Positions 15,680-24,000 are shown, counted from the stretch's first letter. The stretch is 37,849 bases of DNA from Pseudonocardia sulfidoxydans NBRC 16205 (GCF_007989085.1 NZ_BJVJ01000059.1:1-37849); one strand, 5' to 3'. The notes: generated by a model from the letters alone, not told the origin. Made by a program: numbers and translations.

Positions 15680-16492
15680 ATGTGGAACGTCCCCGAGGCC
15701 CACGTCGTGGTGCCGGCCCAGCGAGACTGTCGATCCCGGCCCGAGGCCGGACACGAGGTCGAGGAGCTGCGCGGGCTCATGCACGACGTCGGTCACGGGC
15801 TGGCGACGCTGGCGCTGCTGATGGAGTCGGTGCGCACGACGGGCGAGGACCCCGCCCAGCGGGAGTCGCTGCTCACCATGGTCGAGCAGGAGACCGCGCG
15901 CCTGTCGTCGCTGCTGCACCACCGCGGCACCCGCCGCGGGCAGGCCGAGCCGGTGATGCCCGTCCTGGCGCGGGTCGTGACGTTCGCCGACCGCTGCGGG
16001 CCCGCCTCCGTCACCCTGACCGGCGACCCCGGCCTGCCGCGCCTCGCCGACCCGACCTTGTTGTGGCGCATCGTGTCCAACCTCGTCGACAACGCCGCGC
16101 GGGCGGCCGGTCACGGTGGCACCGTGCAGGTCCACGCCGCCGCGCAGCCCGGCGCCCGGCACAGCCGCGCCGCTGCCCTCGTCGTCGACGTCGTCGACGA
16201 CGGCCCCGGCTTCGGTCTCGGCCCGTCCGGGGTGTCCAGCCTCGGGCTGGGCGTCGTGCGCAGGCTCGTGTCCTCGTGCGGGGGCCACATGGACATCACC
16301 GCCGGCCCGTCCGGGCGCGGCACCCGGGTCCGCGTCACGCTGCCCGCCGGGACCCGTACGCGCCGCGCACCGCGTCCGGCGCCGCGGATCGCGCACAACG
16401 CCGTCCGCACCGCTGTCCAGCCCGCGTCTGGGCCGGCCACCCCTGCCGTGCCTTCCGTGCGTACCGCCGTGCCCGACCCCGGACGTGGATGA
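15680..16492 (+). CDS. Soluble sensor histidine kinase, no sensor domain visible
   Basis: 270 residues, without signal peptide or membrane helices. The dimerisation/phosphotransfer segment is LMHDVGHGLATLALLMESV, with His35 as the likely phospho-acceptor (H-D-x-x-H form of the NarX-like HisKA_3 group). The HATPase domain has the N-box IVSNLVDNAARAA, G1 DVVDDGPGFG, a GLGLGVVRRLV G2 region and GRGTRVRVTLP. The C-terminal ~45 residues are Pro/Ala/Arg-rich and unstructured. With no sensory domain it presumably reads a cytoplasmic cue or a partner protein. It ends 3 bases before the next response regulator, its probable cognate partner. The ATG at 15680 lacks a clear ribosome site. Confidence 0.85.
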   Translation: MWNVPEAHVVVPAQRDCRSRPEAGHEVEELRGLMHDVGHGLATLALLMESVRTTGEDPAQRESLLTMVEQETARLSSLLHHRGTRRGQAEPVMPVLARVVTFADRCGPASVTLTGDPGLPRLADPTLLWRIVSNLVDNAARAAGHGGTVQVHAAAQPGARHSRAAALVVDVVDDGPGFGLGPSGVSSLGLGVVRRLVSSCGGHMDITAGPSGRGTRVRVTLPAGTRTRRAPRPAPRIAHNAVRTAVQPASGPATPAVPSVRTAVPDPGRG

Positions 16493-16495
16493 TCC

Positions 16496-17161
16496 GTGGC
16501 ACGCCCGCACGACCCCACGTCCGCGAACGACGTGGTTCTCTGTGACGACCACCCGATCTTCGCCGACGCGCTCTGCATCGTCCTGACCGCGCGCGGCGTC
16601 ACCGTCCGCGCCGTCGTCAACACCGCCGGCGACGTGCTGCCCGCCGTGCGGACGCACCGGCCCCGGGTCTGCGTCGTCGACCGTCACCTGGGCCCCGACG
16701 ACGGGCTCGACCTCATCGCCGGGATCGTCGCCGCCGGCACCGGGACCCGCGTCCTCGTCCTGAGCGGCGACCGGGACCCGGCGACGGCACGCCGCGCGAT
16801 CGACGCGGGAGCGGCCGGGTACGTGTGCAAGACCGCGGGCGTCGCCGCGCTCGTCGACGCGGTGCGTGCCGTGCTGGCGGGCGAGTGCGTCGTCGACGTG
16901 CCGGCCGCGACGGCAGCGCCCCGCTCGCGGGCCGACGCCGAGGCGCACCGGTTGGCCGCCCATCTGACCCCGCGTGAACGGGAGTGCCTGGCGCTCATCG
17001 TCGACGGACTGGGGACGGGCGCGATCACCGAACGGCTGGGGGTGTCGGCGGCGACGGTCCGCACCTACGTCCAGGGCGTGCTCACCAAGCTCGGGGTGCA
17101 CTCCCGGATCGAGGCCGCGTCGTTCGCGGTCCGCCACGACCTGCTGCGGCATGCCGACTGA
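16496..17161 (+). CDS. NarL/LuxR-family response regulator
   Basis: 221 residues. Receiver domain with the acidic pair in VVLCDDHPIF, the phospho-acceptor Asp in CVVDRHLGPDDG, Ser in VLVLSGD and Lys in GYVCKTAG, all intact. A C-terminal LuxR helix-turn-helix follows (LTPRERECLALIVDGLGTGAITERLGVSAATVRTYVQGVLTKL is the region near residues 158-200). The GTG at 16496 starts 3 bases after the kinase stop, indicating co-translation and a kinase-regulator pair. The 3' end overlaps the next gene by 11 bases, linking the regulator to the exported glycosidase-like protein. Confidence 0.9.
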   Translation: MARPHDPTSANDVVLCDDHPIFADALCIVLTARGVTVRAVVNTAGDVLPAVRTHRPRVCVVDRHLGPDDGLDLIAGIVAAGTGTRVLVLSGDRDPATARRAIDAGAAGYVCKTAGVAALVDAVRAVLAGECVVDVPAATAAPRSRADAEAHRLAAHLTPRERECLALIVDGLGTGAITERLGVSAATVRTYVQGVLTKLGVHSRIEAASFAVRHDLLRHAD

Positions 17162-18464
17162 CCCGCGGAGTCCCCACCGCCGGGCCGCCGGGCGACGTGT
17201 GGTCGTCGCGCTCGCCGTCGTCGCCTGCGCCGGGCTCGCGCTCGTGGGCCTCGTGCACACCGCCGGGGGCCGGTCCGCGGCGATGGGGGCGGGCGGCGTC
17301 GCGCTCGCGGAGGCGCCGACCTCGGCCGCGGGGGCGACCTCCGACGCGGCCCGGACGGAACAACCCCGGCGCACCCGGGCCCCGTCGACGTCCGCCGACC
17401 CCGGCTACGCCGCGATCGTCGAGGACGAGGCCTACTGGGTCTCGACCGCCCAGCTCACCTGCACCGGCGACGGCGCGGGTGCCATCGCGGAGGCGCGGAT
17501 CGTCGGCACCGGGCTCGTCTCGGTCCACCCCTACGAGGCCAACATCGGTGCCCGCGCGATGGTCGCGGCAGGCGGGCGGTACCTGCCGATGGTGCGCCAC
17601 TGGATCGACTGGTACCTCTCGAAGCTCAACGCGCCCGACACCTCGGGCGTCGACGGGACGGTCTACGACTACGACTACGACCCCGTGACCTGCGCCGGCC
17701 GGTTCCAGCAGCGGCCCGGGTCACCCGTGGTGCCCACCTACGACTCGACCGACGCCTACGCCGGGACCTTCCTCACCCTCGTCGCCGAGTACGCCCGCGC
17801 CGACCCCGCCGCCGCCCGGGCCCTCGACACCGCGGCGGTGCGGGCCGGTCTCGTCCGCGTGGCCGACGCGATCGGCGCGACCCGCAAGCCCTCCGGCCTC
17901 ACCGCCGCCACCCCCACCTACGACGCCGAGTACCTGCTCGACAACGTCGAGGCCCAGCGGGGGCTCGCCGACTACGCGTGGCTGCTCGACACCGTGTTCG
18001 GCGACCCGGCCGCCGCGTCCGCGCGGGCCGCCGAGGCCGCCGCGATGCGCGACGCCGTCGAGCGCGTCCTGTGGACCGGCTCGCACAGCCCGGGCCTCTA
18101 CGCCGTCGCGGCCGACAGGCTCGACCCGTCGTGGGACGTGTGGTTCCCCGACTCGCTGGCCCAGCTGTGGCCGGTCATGGCCGGGCTCGGCGACCAGAGC
18201 CGCCGGTCGGCGCTGTGGACGGGCTTCTCGGCGCGGTGGCCCGGCTGGCAGGACTCCACCCCGGCGTACGGGACGATCTCGCCCGACCACGACCCGAACT
18301 CCTCGGTCGCGTACGCCGCGGCCGTGCTCGGGGACGGCGCCGCCCTGGACGCGTATCTGCGCTCGTCACAGGCCCGCTGGATCGACACGGGCCGCCCGCC
18401 GCCGTGGACGGTCGACGACTCCGGCTTCCGTGCGCTGGCAGCGCAGGTCGGCCTCGGGCGGTGA
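17151..18464 (+). CDS. Exported alpha/alpha-toroid (six-hairpin glycosidase-like) protein
   Basis: 437 residues. A basic N-region (HRRAAGRR) and one hydrophobic segment (~17-37) form a signal peptide or signal anchor, followed by a ~50-residue Ala/Thr/Pro linker. The rest (~85-437) is helical with repeated aromatic and acidic motifs: MVRHWIDWYLSKLN, TVYDYDYDP, YDSTDAYAGTFLTLVAEYAR, DNVEAQRGLADYAWLLDTVFG and WDVWFPDSLAQLWPVMAGLG. The pattern is that of an (alpha/alpha)6 barrel as in six-hairpin glycosidases, with several Asp/Glu that could be catalytic. The exact family and substrate are not recognised. The ATG at 17151 overlaps the response-regulator gene by 11 bases, so expression is likely coupled to the two-component genes. 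Confidence 0.65.
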   Translation: MPTDPRSPHRRAAGRRVVVALAVVACAGLALVGLVHTAGGRSAAMGAGGVALAEAPTSAAGATSDAARTEQPRRTRAPSTSADPGYAAIVEDEAYWVSTAQLTCTGDGAGAIAEARIVGTGLVSVHPYEANIGARAMVAAGGRYLPMVRHWIDWYLSKLNAPDTSGVDGTVYDYDYDPVTCAGRFQQRPGSPVVPTYDSTDAYAGTFLTLVAEYARADPAAARALDTAAVRAGLVRVADAIGATRKPSGLTAATPTYDAEYLLDNVEAQRGLADYAWLLDTVFGDPAAASARAAEAAAMRDAVERVLWTGSHSPGLYAVAADRLDPSWDVWFPDSLAQLWPVMAGLGDQSRRSALWTGFSARWPGWQDSTPAYGTISPDHDPNSSVAYAAAVLGDGAALDAYLRSSQARWIDTGRPPPWTVDDSGFRALAAQVGLGR

Positions 18465-18476
18465 CGGGCCCCGGCC

Positions 18477-18482
18477 TAGGAT
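18477..18482 (+). promoter_or_regulatory. Candidate -10 element for pheS
   Basis: TAGGAT matches the TANNNT pattern and ends 9 bases before the pheS ATG. The predicted start site is then within about three bases of the ATG, giving a leaderless or nearly leaderless mRNA. No good -35 is visible, and no ribosome site is needed in this model. Confidence 0.45.
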
Positions 18483-18491
18483 CGGCGGACC

Positions 18492-19565
18492 ATGAGTGAC
18501 AGCACGCAGGAGACGGTCCCCGTCGGCGGCCCGCTGGACGCCGCCACCCTCGACGCCGCCGCGGAGGCGGCCGTGAACGCCTTCGCCGCCGCGGCCGACC
18601 TCGCGGCGCTCGCGGCCGTGCGGCCTGCGCACCTGGGCGACCGGGCGCCGCTGATGCTCGCCCGTCGTGAGCTGGGGTCGTTGCCGGGCAAGGACCGGGC
18701 CGACGCGGGCAAGCGGGTGAACGCGGCCCGCGTGCGGGTGCAGGAGGCGTTCGACGCGCGCCGCGAGGTGCTGGTCGCCGAGCGCGACGAGAAGGTCCTC
18801 GTCGAGGAGTCGGTCGACGTCACGCTGCCGTGGGACCGCGCCCCGCGCGGGGCGCGGCACCCGATCACGCAGATCGCCGAGCAGATCGCCGACGTGTTCG
18901 TCGCGATGGGCTGGGAGGTCGCGGAGGGTCCCGAGGTCGAGGCGTCGTGGCTCAACTTCGACGCGCTGAACTTCGGCAAGGACCACCCGGCCCGCACCAT
19001 GCAGGACACGTTCTACCTGCGGGAACGCAAGGACTCGGCCGACACGTCGGCGATGGTGCTGCGCACCCACACCTCCCCGGTGCAGATCCGGGCTCTGCTG
19101 GAGCGCGAGCTGCCCGTCTACGTGGTGTGCCCGGGCCGCACGTTCCGCACCGACGAGCTCGACGCCACCCACACGCCGGTGTTCCACCAGGTGGAGGGGC
19201 TCGCCGTCGACAAGGGCATCACGATGGCGCACCTGAAGGGCACGCTCGACGCGTTCGCCCGCGCCATGTTCGGTGCCCAGTCGCGGACGCGGCTGCGCCC
19301 GTCGTACTTCCCCTTCACGGAGCCGTCCGCCGAGGTCGATGTGTGGTTCCCGGAGAAGAAGGGCGGCGCCGGCTGGGTCGAGTGGGGCGGCTGCGGCATG
19401 GTGAACCCCAACGTCCTGCTCTCGGCGGGGGTCGACCCGCAGGTGTACTCGGGGTTCGCGTTCGGCATGGGGCTGGAACGGACGCTGCAGTTCCGCAACG
19501 GCCTGCCCGACATGCGCGACATGGTCGAGGGCGACGTCCGGTTCAGCCGGGCGTTCGGCGTCTGA
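18492..19565 (+). CDS. pheS: Phenylalanine-tRNA ligase alpha subunit
   Basis: 357 residues, usual length. An N-terminal coiled-coil arm (~1-95) is followed by the class II catalytic core: HPITQIAEQIADVFVAMGWEVAEGPEVE, motif 2 region with FRTDELDATHTPVFHQVEGL, the SYFPFTEPSAEVD segment and motif 3 GFAFGMGLERTLQFR. With PheT it forms the (alpha-beta)2 enzyme that charges tRNA-Phe. The ATG at 18492 is near a candidate -10 element, suggesting leaderless expression. pheT follows after 42 bases. Confidence 0.97.
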   Translation: MSDSTQETVPVGGPLDAATLDAAAEAAVNAFAAAADLAALAAVRPAHLGDRAPLMLARRELGSLPGKDRADAGKRVNAARVRVQEAFDARREVLVAERDEKVLVEESVDVTLPWDRAPRGARHPITQIAEQIADVFVAMGWEVAEGPEVEASWLNFDALNFGKDHPARTMQDTFYLRERKDSADTSAMVLRTHTSPVQIRALLERELPVYVVCPGRTFRTDELDATHTPVFHQVEGLAVDKGITMAHLKGTLDAFARAMFGAQSRTRLRPSYFPFTEPSAEVDVWFPEKKGGAGWVEWGGCGMVNPNVLLSAGVDPQVYSGFAFGMGLERTLQFRNGLPDMRDMVEGDVRFSRAFGV

Positions 19566-19607
19566 CCCGCCCACCCCGAGAACGAGTCCGGAGAACCTGG
19601 AGAACCC

Positions 19608-22121
19608 GTGCGCGTCCCCGTGTCCTGGCTGACCGACCACGTCGACGGCGGCCTGCCCGCCGATCCCGAGGACATCGGCGAGGCGTTCGTGCGCGTCGGC
19701 CTCGAGATCGAGGAGATCCACCGGGCCGAGGAGATCCCGGGCCCGCTGGTCGTCGGGCGGGTCCTCGAGATCACCGAGCTGACGGAGTTCAAGAAGCCGA
19801 TCCGCTACTGCCGCGTCGACGTGGGCCCCGACGAGAACGAGTCCGACACGGGGTCCCGCGGCATCGTCTGCGGTGCACGGAACTTCGTCGTCGGCGACCT
19901 CGTGGTCGTCGCGCTGCCCGGCACCGTGCTGCCCGGCGGGTTCGCGATCGCGGCGCGCAAGACCTACGGCCACGTCTCCGACGGCATGATCTCCTCCGCC
20001 GCCGAGCTGGGCATCGGGTCCGACCACTCCGGCATCCTCGTGCTGCCCGAGGGCACCGCCGAGCCCGGCGACGACGCGCGTCCCGTCCTGGGCCTCGACG
20101 ACCCGGTCATCGAGCTGAACGTGACGCCCGACCGCGGCTACTGCTTCTCGGTGCGCGGCCTGGCCCGCGAGCTGGCGGCGTCGCTGGAGCGCGACTTCAC
20201 CGATCCCGCCACGCGCGTCGCCGTGCCGGCGGAGAAGGAGTCGTCGTGGCCCGTGCGCCTCGACGACGCCGAGGGCTGCCCGCGGTTCGTCGCCCGCCGG
20301 GTCTCGGGCGTCGACCCCAACGCGCCCAGCCCGTGGTGGATGCGCCGGCGGCTGCTCGCGGCGGGGATGCGCCCGATCTCGCTGACCGTCGACGTCACCA
20401 ACTACGTGATGATCGAGCTGGGCCAGCCGCTGCACGCCTACGACGCGACGAGGCTGCAGGGCGACATCGTCGTGCGCCGCGCGCGGGCGGGGGAGAAGCT
20501 GCGCACCCTCGACGACGCGCTGCGCGTCCTCGACCCGGACGACCTGCTGATCACCGACGACTCCGGGCCGATCGGCCTGGCGGGCGTCATGGGTGGGGCG
20601 AGCACCGAGATCCCGGCCGAGCACGCCGAGGGCGCCACGATCGACGTCCTCGTCGAGGCGGCGCACTTCGACCCGGCGACGATCGCCCGCGGCGCGCGCC
20701 GGCACAAGCTGCCCAGCGAGGCGTCGCGACGCTTCGAGCGGGCGGTCGACGCCCAGCTGCCGCCGGTCGCGGCCGAGCGCGCGGCGCAGCTGCTGGTGGA
20801 GCACGGCGGCGGCACGATCGTCGCGGGCCGGACCGACGTCGGTGCCGCCCCGGCGCCCGCGCCCGTGCGGATGCCGCTCGACCTGCCCGACCGCACCGCC
20901 GGTGTCGCCTACCCGCGCGGCGCGACCGTGCAGCAGCTCACCCGGATCGGGGCGTCGGTCGAGCTGGAGACCGGCGACGACGGCAAGGGCGTCGTCGTGG
21001 CGACGCCGCCGTCGTGGCGTCCCGACATCACGATGCCGGCCGACCTCGTCGAGGAGGTGCTGCGCCTCGAGGGGCTCGACATGATCCCGTCGGTCCTGCC
21101 CGCCGCGCCCGCCGGACGTGGGCTCACCGCGGGCCAGCGTCGCCGCCGCGCGGTGTCGCGGGCGATGGCCGAGGCCGGGTACGTCGAGGTGCTGCCGTTC
21201 CCGTTCGTGGGCGACGCGGTGTGGGACGCGTTCGGCCTCGCCGCCGACGACGTCCGCCGCCGCACCGTCACGGTGCTCAACCCGCTCGACGCCGAACGCA
21301 ACACGCTGTCGACGACGCTGCTGCCCGGTCTGCTGGACGCGTTGGTGCGCAACAGGTCCCGCGGCCTGGAGGACGTGGCGCTGTTCCACGTCGGGCAGGT
21401 CGTGCTGCCGCACGCGCAGCCCGTCACGATGCCCGAGCCCGCGGTGCGGGCCCGGCCGAGCGCGGACGAGTACGCCCAGATCGACGCCGCCCTCCCGGCG
21501 CAGCCGATGCACGTCGCCGCGGTCCTCGCCGGTGAGCGCGAGCCGCGCGGCTGGTGGGGCGGCGGACGCGAGGCGGGGTGGGCCGACGCCGTCGAGGCGG
21601 CCCGGCTGGTGGGCCGTGTCGCGGGTGTCGAGCTGCGGGTCACCAAGGGCGAGCTGGCGCCGTTCCACCCTGGTCGCACCGCGGTGCTGCGGGTCGGCGA
21701 CTTCCCCGCCGGGCACGCGGGCGAGCTGCACCCCAAGGTCGTCGAGGCGCTGGGGCTGCCGCCGCGGACGTGCGCGATGGAGCTCGACCTCGACCTGGTC
21801 CCGCTCACCGACGTGCGGCCGGTGCCGCGGGTGTCGCCCTACCCGGCGGTCGCGGTCGACGTCGCGCTGGTGACGGCGGACGACGTCCCGGTCGCCGACG
21901 TCGCCGACGCCCTCGAGGAGGGCGGCGGGGAGCTGTTGGAGGAGGTCCGGCTGTTCGACGTCTACAGCGGCGCGCAGGTGGGGGAGGGCCGGCGGTCGCT
22001 GGCGTTCTCGATGCGTTTCCGCGCCGACGACCGGACGCTCACCAGCGAGGAGGCCAACGCCGCCCGCGACGCCGCCGTGGCGCTCGCGGGGCAGCGGGTC
22101 GGCGCCGAGCTGCGCGCCTGA
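19608..22121 (+). CDS. pheT: Phenylalanine-tRNA ligase beta subunit
   Basis: 837 residues, normal for bacterial PheT. It begins MRVPVSWLTDHVD-like from a GTG start with GGAG upstream. The domain order is typical: an N-terminal tRNA-binding/OB-like region with GIVCGARNF, the B3/B4 editing domain (~210-390), B5 (~400-480), the inactive class II-like core, and the C-terminal ferredoxin-fold anticodon-binding domain (VSPYPAVAVDVALV ... EEVRLFDVY to the end). The editing domain hydrolyses Tyr-tRNA-Phe. It forms an operon with pheS; a strong palindrome follows 12 bases after the stop. Confidence 0.97.
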   Translation: MRVPVSWLTDHVDGGLPADPEDIGEAFVRVGLEIEEIHRAEEIPGPLVVGRVLEITELTEFKKPIRYCRVDVGPDENESDTGSRGIVCGARNFVVGDLVVVALPGTVLPGGFAIAARKTYGHVSDGMISSAAELGIGSDHSGILVLPEGTAEPGDDARPVLGLDDPVIELNVTPDRGYCFSVRGLARELAASLERDFTDPATRVAVPAEKESSWPVRLDDAEGCPRFVARRVSGVDPNAPSPWWMRRRLLAAGMRPISLTVDVTNYVMIELGQPLHAYDATRLQGDIVVRRARAGEKLRTLDDALRVLDPDDLLITDDSGPIGLAGVMGGASTEIPAEHAEGATIDVLVEAAHFDPATIARGARRHKLPSEASRRFERAVDAQLPPVAAERAAQLLVEHGGGTIVAGRTDVGAAPAPAPVRMPLDLPDRTAGVAYPRGATVQQLTRIGASVELETGDDGKGVVVATPPSWRPDITMPADLVEEVLRLEGLDMIPSVLPAAPAGRGLTAGQRRRRAVSRAMAEAGYVEVLPFPFVGDAVWDAFGLAADDVRRRTVTVLNPLDAERNTLSTTLLPGLLDALVRNRSRGLEDVALFHVGQVVLPHAQPVTMPEPAVRARPSADEYAQIDAALPAQPMHVAAVLAGEREPRGWWGGGREAGWADAVEAARLVGRVAGVELRVTKGELAPFHPGRTAVLRVGDFPAGHAGELHPKVVEALGLPPRTCAMELDLDLVPLTDVRPVPRVSPYPAVAVDVALVTADDVPVADVADALEEGGGELLEEVRLFDVYSGAQVGEGRRSLAFSMRFRADDRTLTSEEANAARDAAVALAGQRVGAELRA

Positions 22122-22133
22122 CGAACGAACCCT

Positions 22134-22173
22134 GTGAGTGGCGATAGTCGCTATCGCGACTATCGCCACTCAC
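22134..22173. terminator. Perfect 18-bp palindromic hairpin between convergent genes
   Basis: Arms at 22134-22151 and 22156-22173 (GTGAGTGGCGATAGTCGC and its exact complement) enclose the 4-base loop TATC. It lies between the convergent pheT and LLM oxidoreductase genes, 12 bases from one stop and 3 from the other, so it could terminate both. There is no T-tract. From memory, similar GTGAGTGGCG-type stem-loops recur at gene ends in Pseudonocardiaceae genomes. Confidence 0.75.
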
Positions 22174-22176
22174 GAC

Positions 22177-23223
22177 TCAGTGCTGTCCGATCGCCGCGGG
22201 TGTGGCGCGGCGGCGGGCCACCTCGTCGCGGACCAGCGGTGCGACCTCGGTCCCGAGCAGCTCGATCGCGCGCATGACGTGCTCGTGCGCGATGTCGCCG
22301 ACGGCGAACTGCAGGGCGATGCGGTCGTGTCCGAACAGCTCGTGGTGGAGCAGCATCTTCTCCGCCACCCGCTCCGGGCTGCCCACGACGTACGGACCCT
22401 GCAGGGTCGTCGCCGCGTCGAACGCCGCCCGGTTGGTCGGGCTCCAGCCGCGTTCGCGGCCGATGCGGTTCATGACCCGCGAGTGCGACGGGTAGTAGAG
22501 GTCGGACGCCGCGGCGTCGGTGCCGGCCACGAACCCGTGCATGTTGAGCGACAGCGGGGTCGCGGCGTTGTGCCCCGCCTCGCCGAGCGCCCGCCGGAAC
22601 AGCTCCGCGAACGGCACGAACCGGTCGGGCGTGCCGCCGATGATGGCCAGTGCCATCGGCAGGCCCAGCATCCCGGCGCGCACCACCGACTGCGGGTTGC
22701 CACCGACGGCCACCCACACCGGCAGCGGGTCCTGCACGGGTCGCGGGTACACGGGCTGGTCGGTCAGCGCCGGTCGGTGCTGTCCCGACCACGTCACCCG
22801 CGGGTGGTCCCGGACCGCGAGGAGCAGGTCGAGCTTCTCGGCGAACAGCGCGTCGTAGTCGGCGAGGTCGTGGCCGAACAGCGGGAACGACTCCACGAAC
22901 GAGCCGCGGCCCGCCATGATCTCGGCGCGCCCACCCGAGAGCAGGTCGAGCGTCGCGAAGTTCTGGAACACCCGGACCGGGTCGTCGCTGCTCAGGACGG
23001 TGACGGCGCTGCTGAGCCGGATGCGCGACGACCGCTCGGCGCCCGCGGCGAGGACCATCGCCGGCGCGGAGGCGAGGTAGTCGCCACGGTGGTGCTCGCC
23101 GACGCCGAACATGTCGAGGCCGACCTCGTCGGCCAGCGCGATCTGCTCGACGGTCTCGCGCAGCCGCTGCGACGGCGCGACGGCGGGCGATGCGTCTGCG
23201 AAGGTGGTCACGCCGATCTCCAT
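22177..23223 (-). CDS. LLM-class flavin-dependent oxidoreductase
   Basis: 348 residues, a luciferase-like TIM barrel. Typical stretches are the N-terminal EIGVTTFADAS, ADEVGLDMFGVGEHHRGDY, IRLSSAVTVLSSDDPVRVFQNFATLDLLSGGRAEIMAGRGS (spread over residues ~65-115), PLPVWVAVGGNPQSVVRAG and VVGSPERVAEKML. Members use FMNH2 or F420; cofactor and substrate are not evident. The ATG at 23223 matches the family N-terminus; an upstream ATG in frame would add 32 residues encoded by the 15-bp tandem repeat and is unlikely. Divergent from the DsbA-like gene; the two may share a redox function, which is inference. Confidence 0.9.
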   Translation of the reverse strand: MEIGVTTFADASPAVAPSQRLRETVEQIALADEVGLDMFGVGEHHRGDYLASAPAMVLAAGAERSSRIRLSSAVTVLSSDDPVRVFQNFATLDLLSGGRAEIMAGRGSFVESFPLFGHDLADYDALFAEKLDLLLAVRDHPRVTWSGQHRPALTDQPVYPRPVQDPLPVWVAVGGNPQSVVRAGMLGLPMALAIIGGTPDRFVPFAELFRRALGEAGHNAATPLSLNMHGFVAGTDAAASDLYYPSHSRVMNRIGRERGWSPTNRAAFDAATTLQGPYVVGSPERVAEKMLLHHELFGHDRIALQFAVGDIAHEHVMRAIELLGTEVAPLVRDEVARRRATPAAIGQH

Positions 23224-23266
23224 GCCCGCACCAAGTCGAGGCGCCACCCCGTTTGTTCCTGGGGGA

Positions 23267-23311
23267 GATCGAGGCACGGAGGATCGAGGCATCGAGGATC
23301 GAGGCATGGAG
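23267..23311. repeat. 15-bp tandem repeat, three copies, containing a start codon
   Basis: Three adjacent 15-mers (23267-23281, 23282-23296, 23297-23311) share GATCGAGGCA followed by two variable bases and GAG. The third copy has ATG where the second has ATC and the first ACG, and this ATG (23306) starts the DsbA-like gene. The repeat also supplies the purine-rich ribosome site GAGG. It lies in the divergent region shared with the LLM gene. Confidence 0.8.
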
Positions 23312-23983
23312 CAGCACACCGCCGACCGTCTCGTGATCGACGTCTGGGCCGATGTCGTCTGTCCGTTCTGCTACCTCGGCCACGCCGCGCTCGACCGGGC
23401 GATCGAGGGGGTCGCGCAGCGTGACGCGGTCGACGTCCGGTACCGGAGCTTCCAGCTCGACCCCGACCTGCCCGACGACACGGCGGTGCCCGTGGCCGAG
23501 TACCTGGCGTCGAAGGGGCTGGCGGCGGGTGAGCATTCCGACGAGATGCACGACCGCATCCGCGCGCAGGGCGCCGCGCTGGGCATCGAGTTCCGCTTCG
23601 ACCGGGCGCTGATGGCCAACACGCGGGCGGCGCACCGGATGGTGCACCTCGCGGGGGAGTCGCAGCGGTCGGCGGCCATGGTGGAGCGGCTCTACCGCGC
23701 GCAGTTCACCGAGGGCGCCCGCGTCGGGGACCACGACACCCTGGTCGGGCTGGCCGCCGAGGCCGGTGTCGACGCCGGCGCCGCCCGTGACGTGCTCGAC
23801 GGCCGCAGGTTCGACGACGAGATCGACGCCGACGTCGTGCGCGCCGCGAAGCTGGGCGTCACGGGCGTGCCGTTCGTCGTGCTCGGCGGGACGCACGCGG
23901 TGTCGGGCGCGCAGCCGGTGGAGCTGTTCGGCAGGGCCCTCGACGCGGCGTGGGACGCGGCGTGGGAGACCTCGCGAGGGTGA
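23306..23983 (+). CDS. DsbA/FrnE-family thiol oxidoreductase
   Basis: 225 residues, cytoplasmic (no signal). The thioredoxin-fold active site is VVCPFCYLG (CPFC near residues 18-21), and the cis-Pro loop is GVTGVPFVVLGG. A helical insertion lies between them. This is the layout of FrnE-like DsbA relatives and of 2-hydroxychromene-2-carboxylate isomerases; the CxxC points to the FrnE side, associated with disulfide or oxidative-stress chemistry. The ATG at 23306 lies in the third copy of a 15-bp tandem repeat; upstream codons in frame only translate the repeat (EDRGI-like). It converges with the TMEM175 gene. Confidence 0.9.
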   Translation: MEQHTADRLVIDVWADVVCPFCYLGHAALDRAIEGVAQRDAVDVRYRSFQLDPDLPDDTAVPVAEYLASKGLAAGEHSDEMHDRIRAQGAALGIEFRFDRALMANTRAAHRMVHLAGESQRSAAMVERLYRAQFTEGARVGDHDTLVGLAAEAGVDAGAARDVLDGRRFDDEIDADVVRAAKLGVTGVPFVVLGGTHAVSGAQPVELFGRALDAAWDAAWETSRG

Positions 23984-23986
23984 GCG

Positions 23987-24000
23987 GACGGGAACCCGTC
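23987..24000. repeat. Short palindrome between convergent genes
   Basis: GACGGGAACCCGTC is a 14-base near-perfect palindrome in the 19-base gap between the DsbA-like gene and the TMEM175-type gene. It may be a small two-way terminator, but the stem is short and there is no T-tract. Confidence 0.35.

Noticed and set aside
18465..18491. T-box or attenuator upstream of pheS
   Set aside because: Only 27 bases separate the genes and a -10 element lies right before the ATG, so no leader exists.
18366..22169. A 1267-codon minus-strand open frame antisense to pheST
   Set aside because: No family motifs; its N-terminus is simply the translated palindrome at 22134-22173.
23223..23319. Longer LLM oxidoreductase starting at 23319
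   Set aside because: The extra 32 residues translate the 15-bp tandem repeat and precede the conserved family N-terminus.
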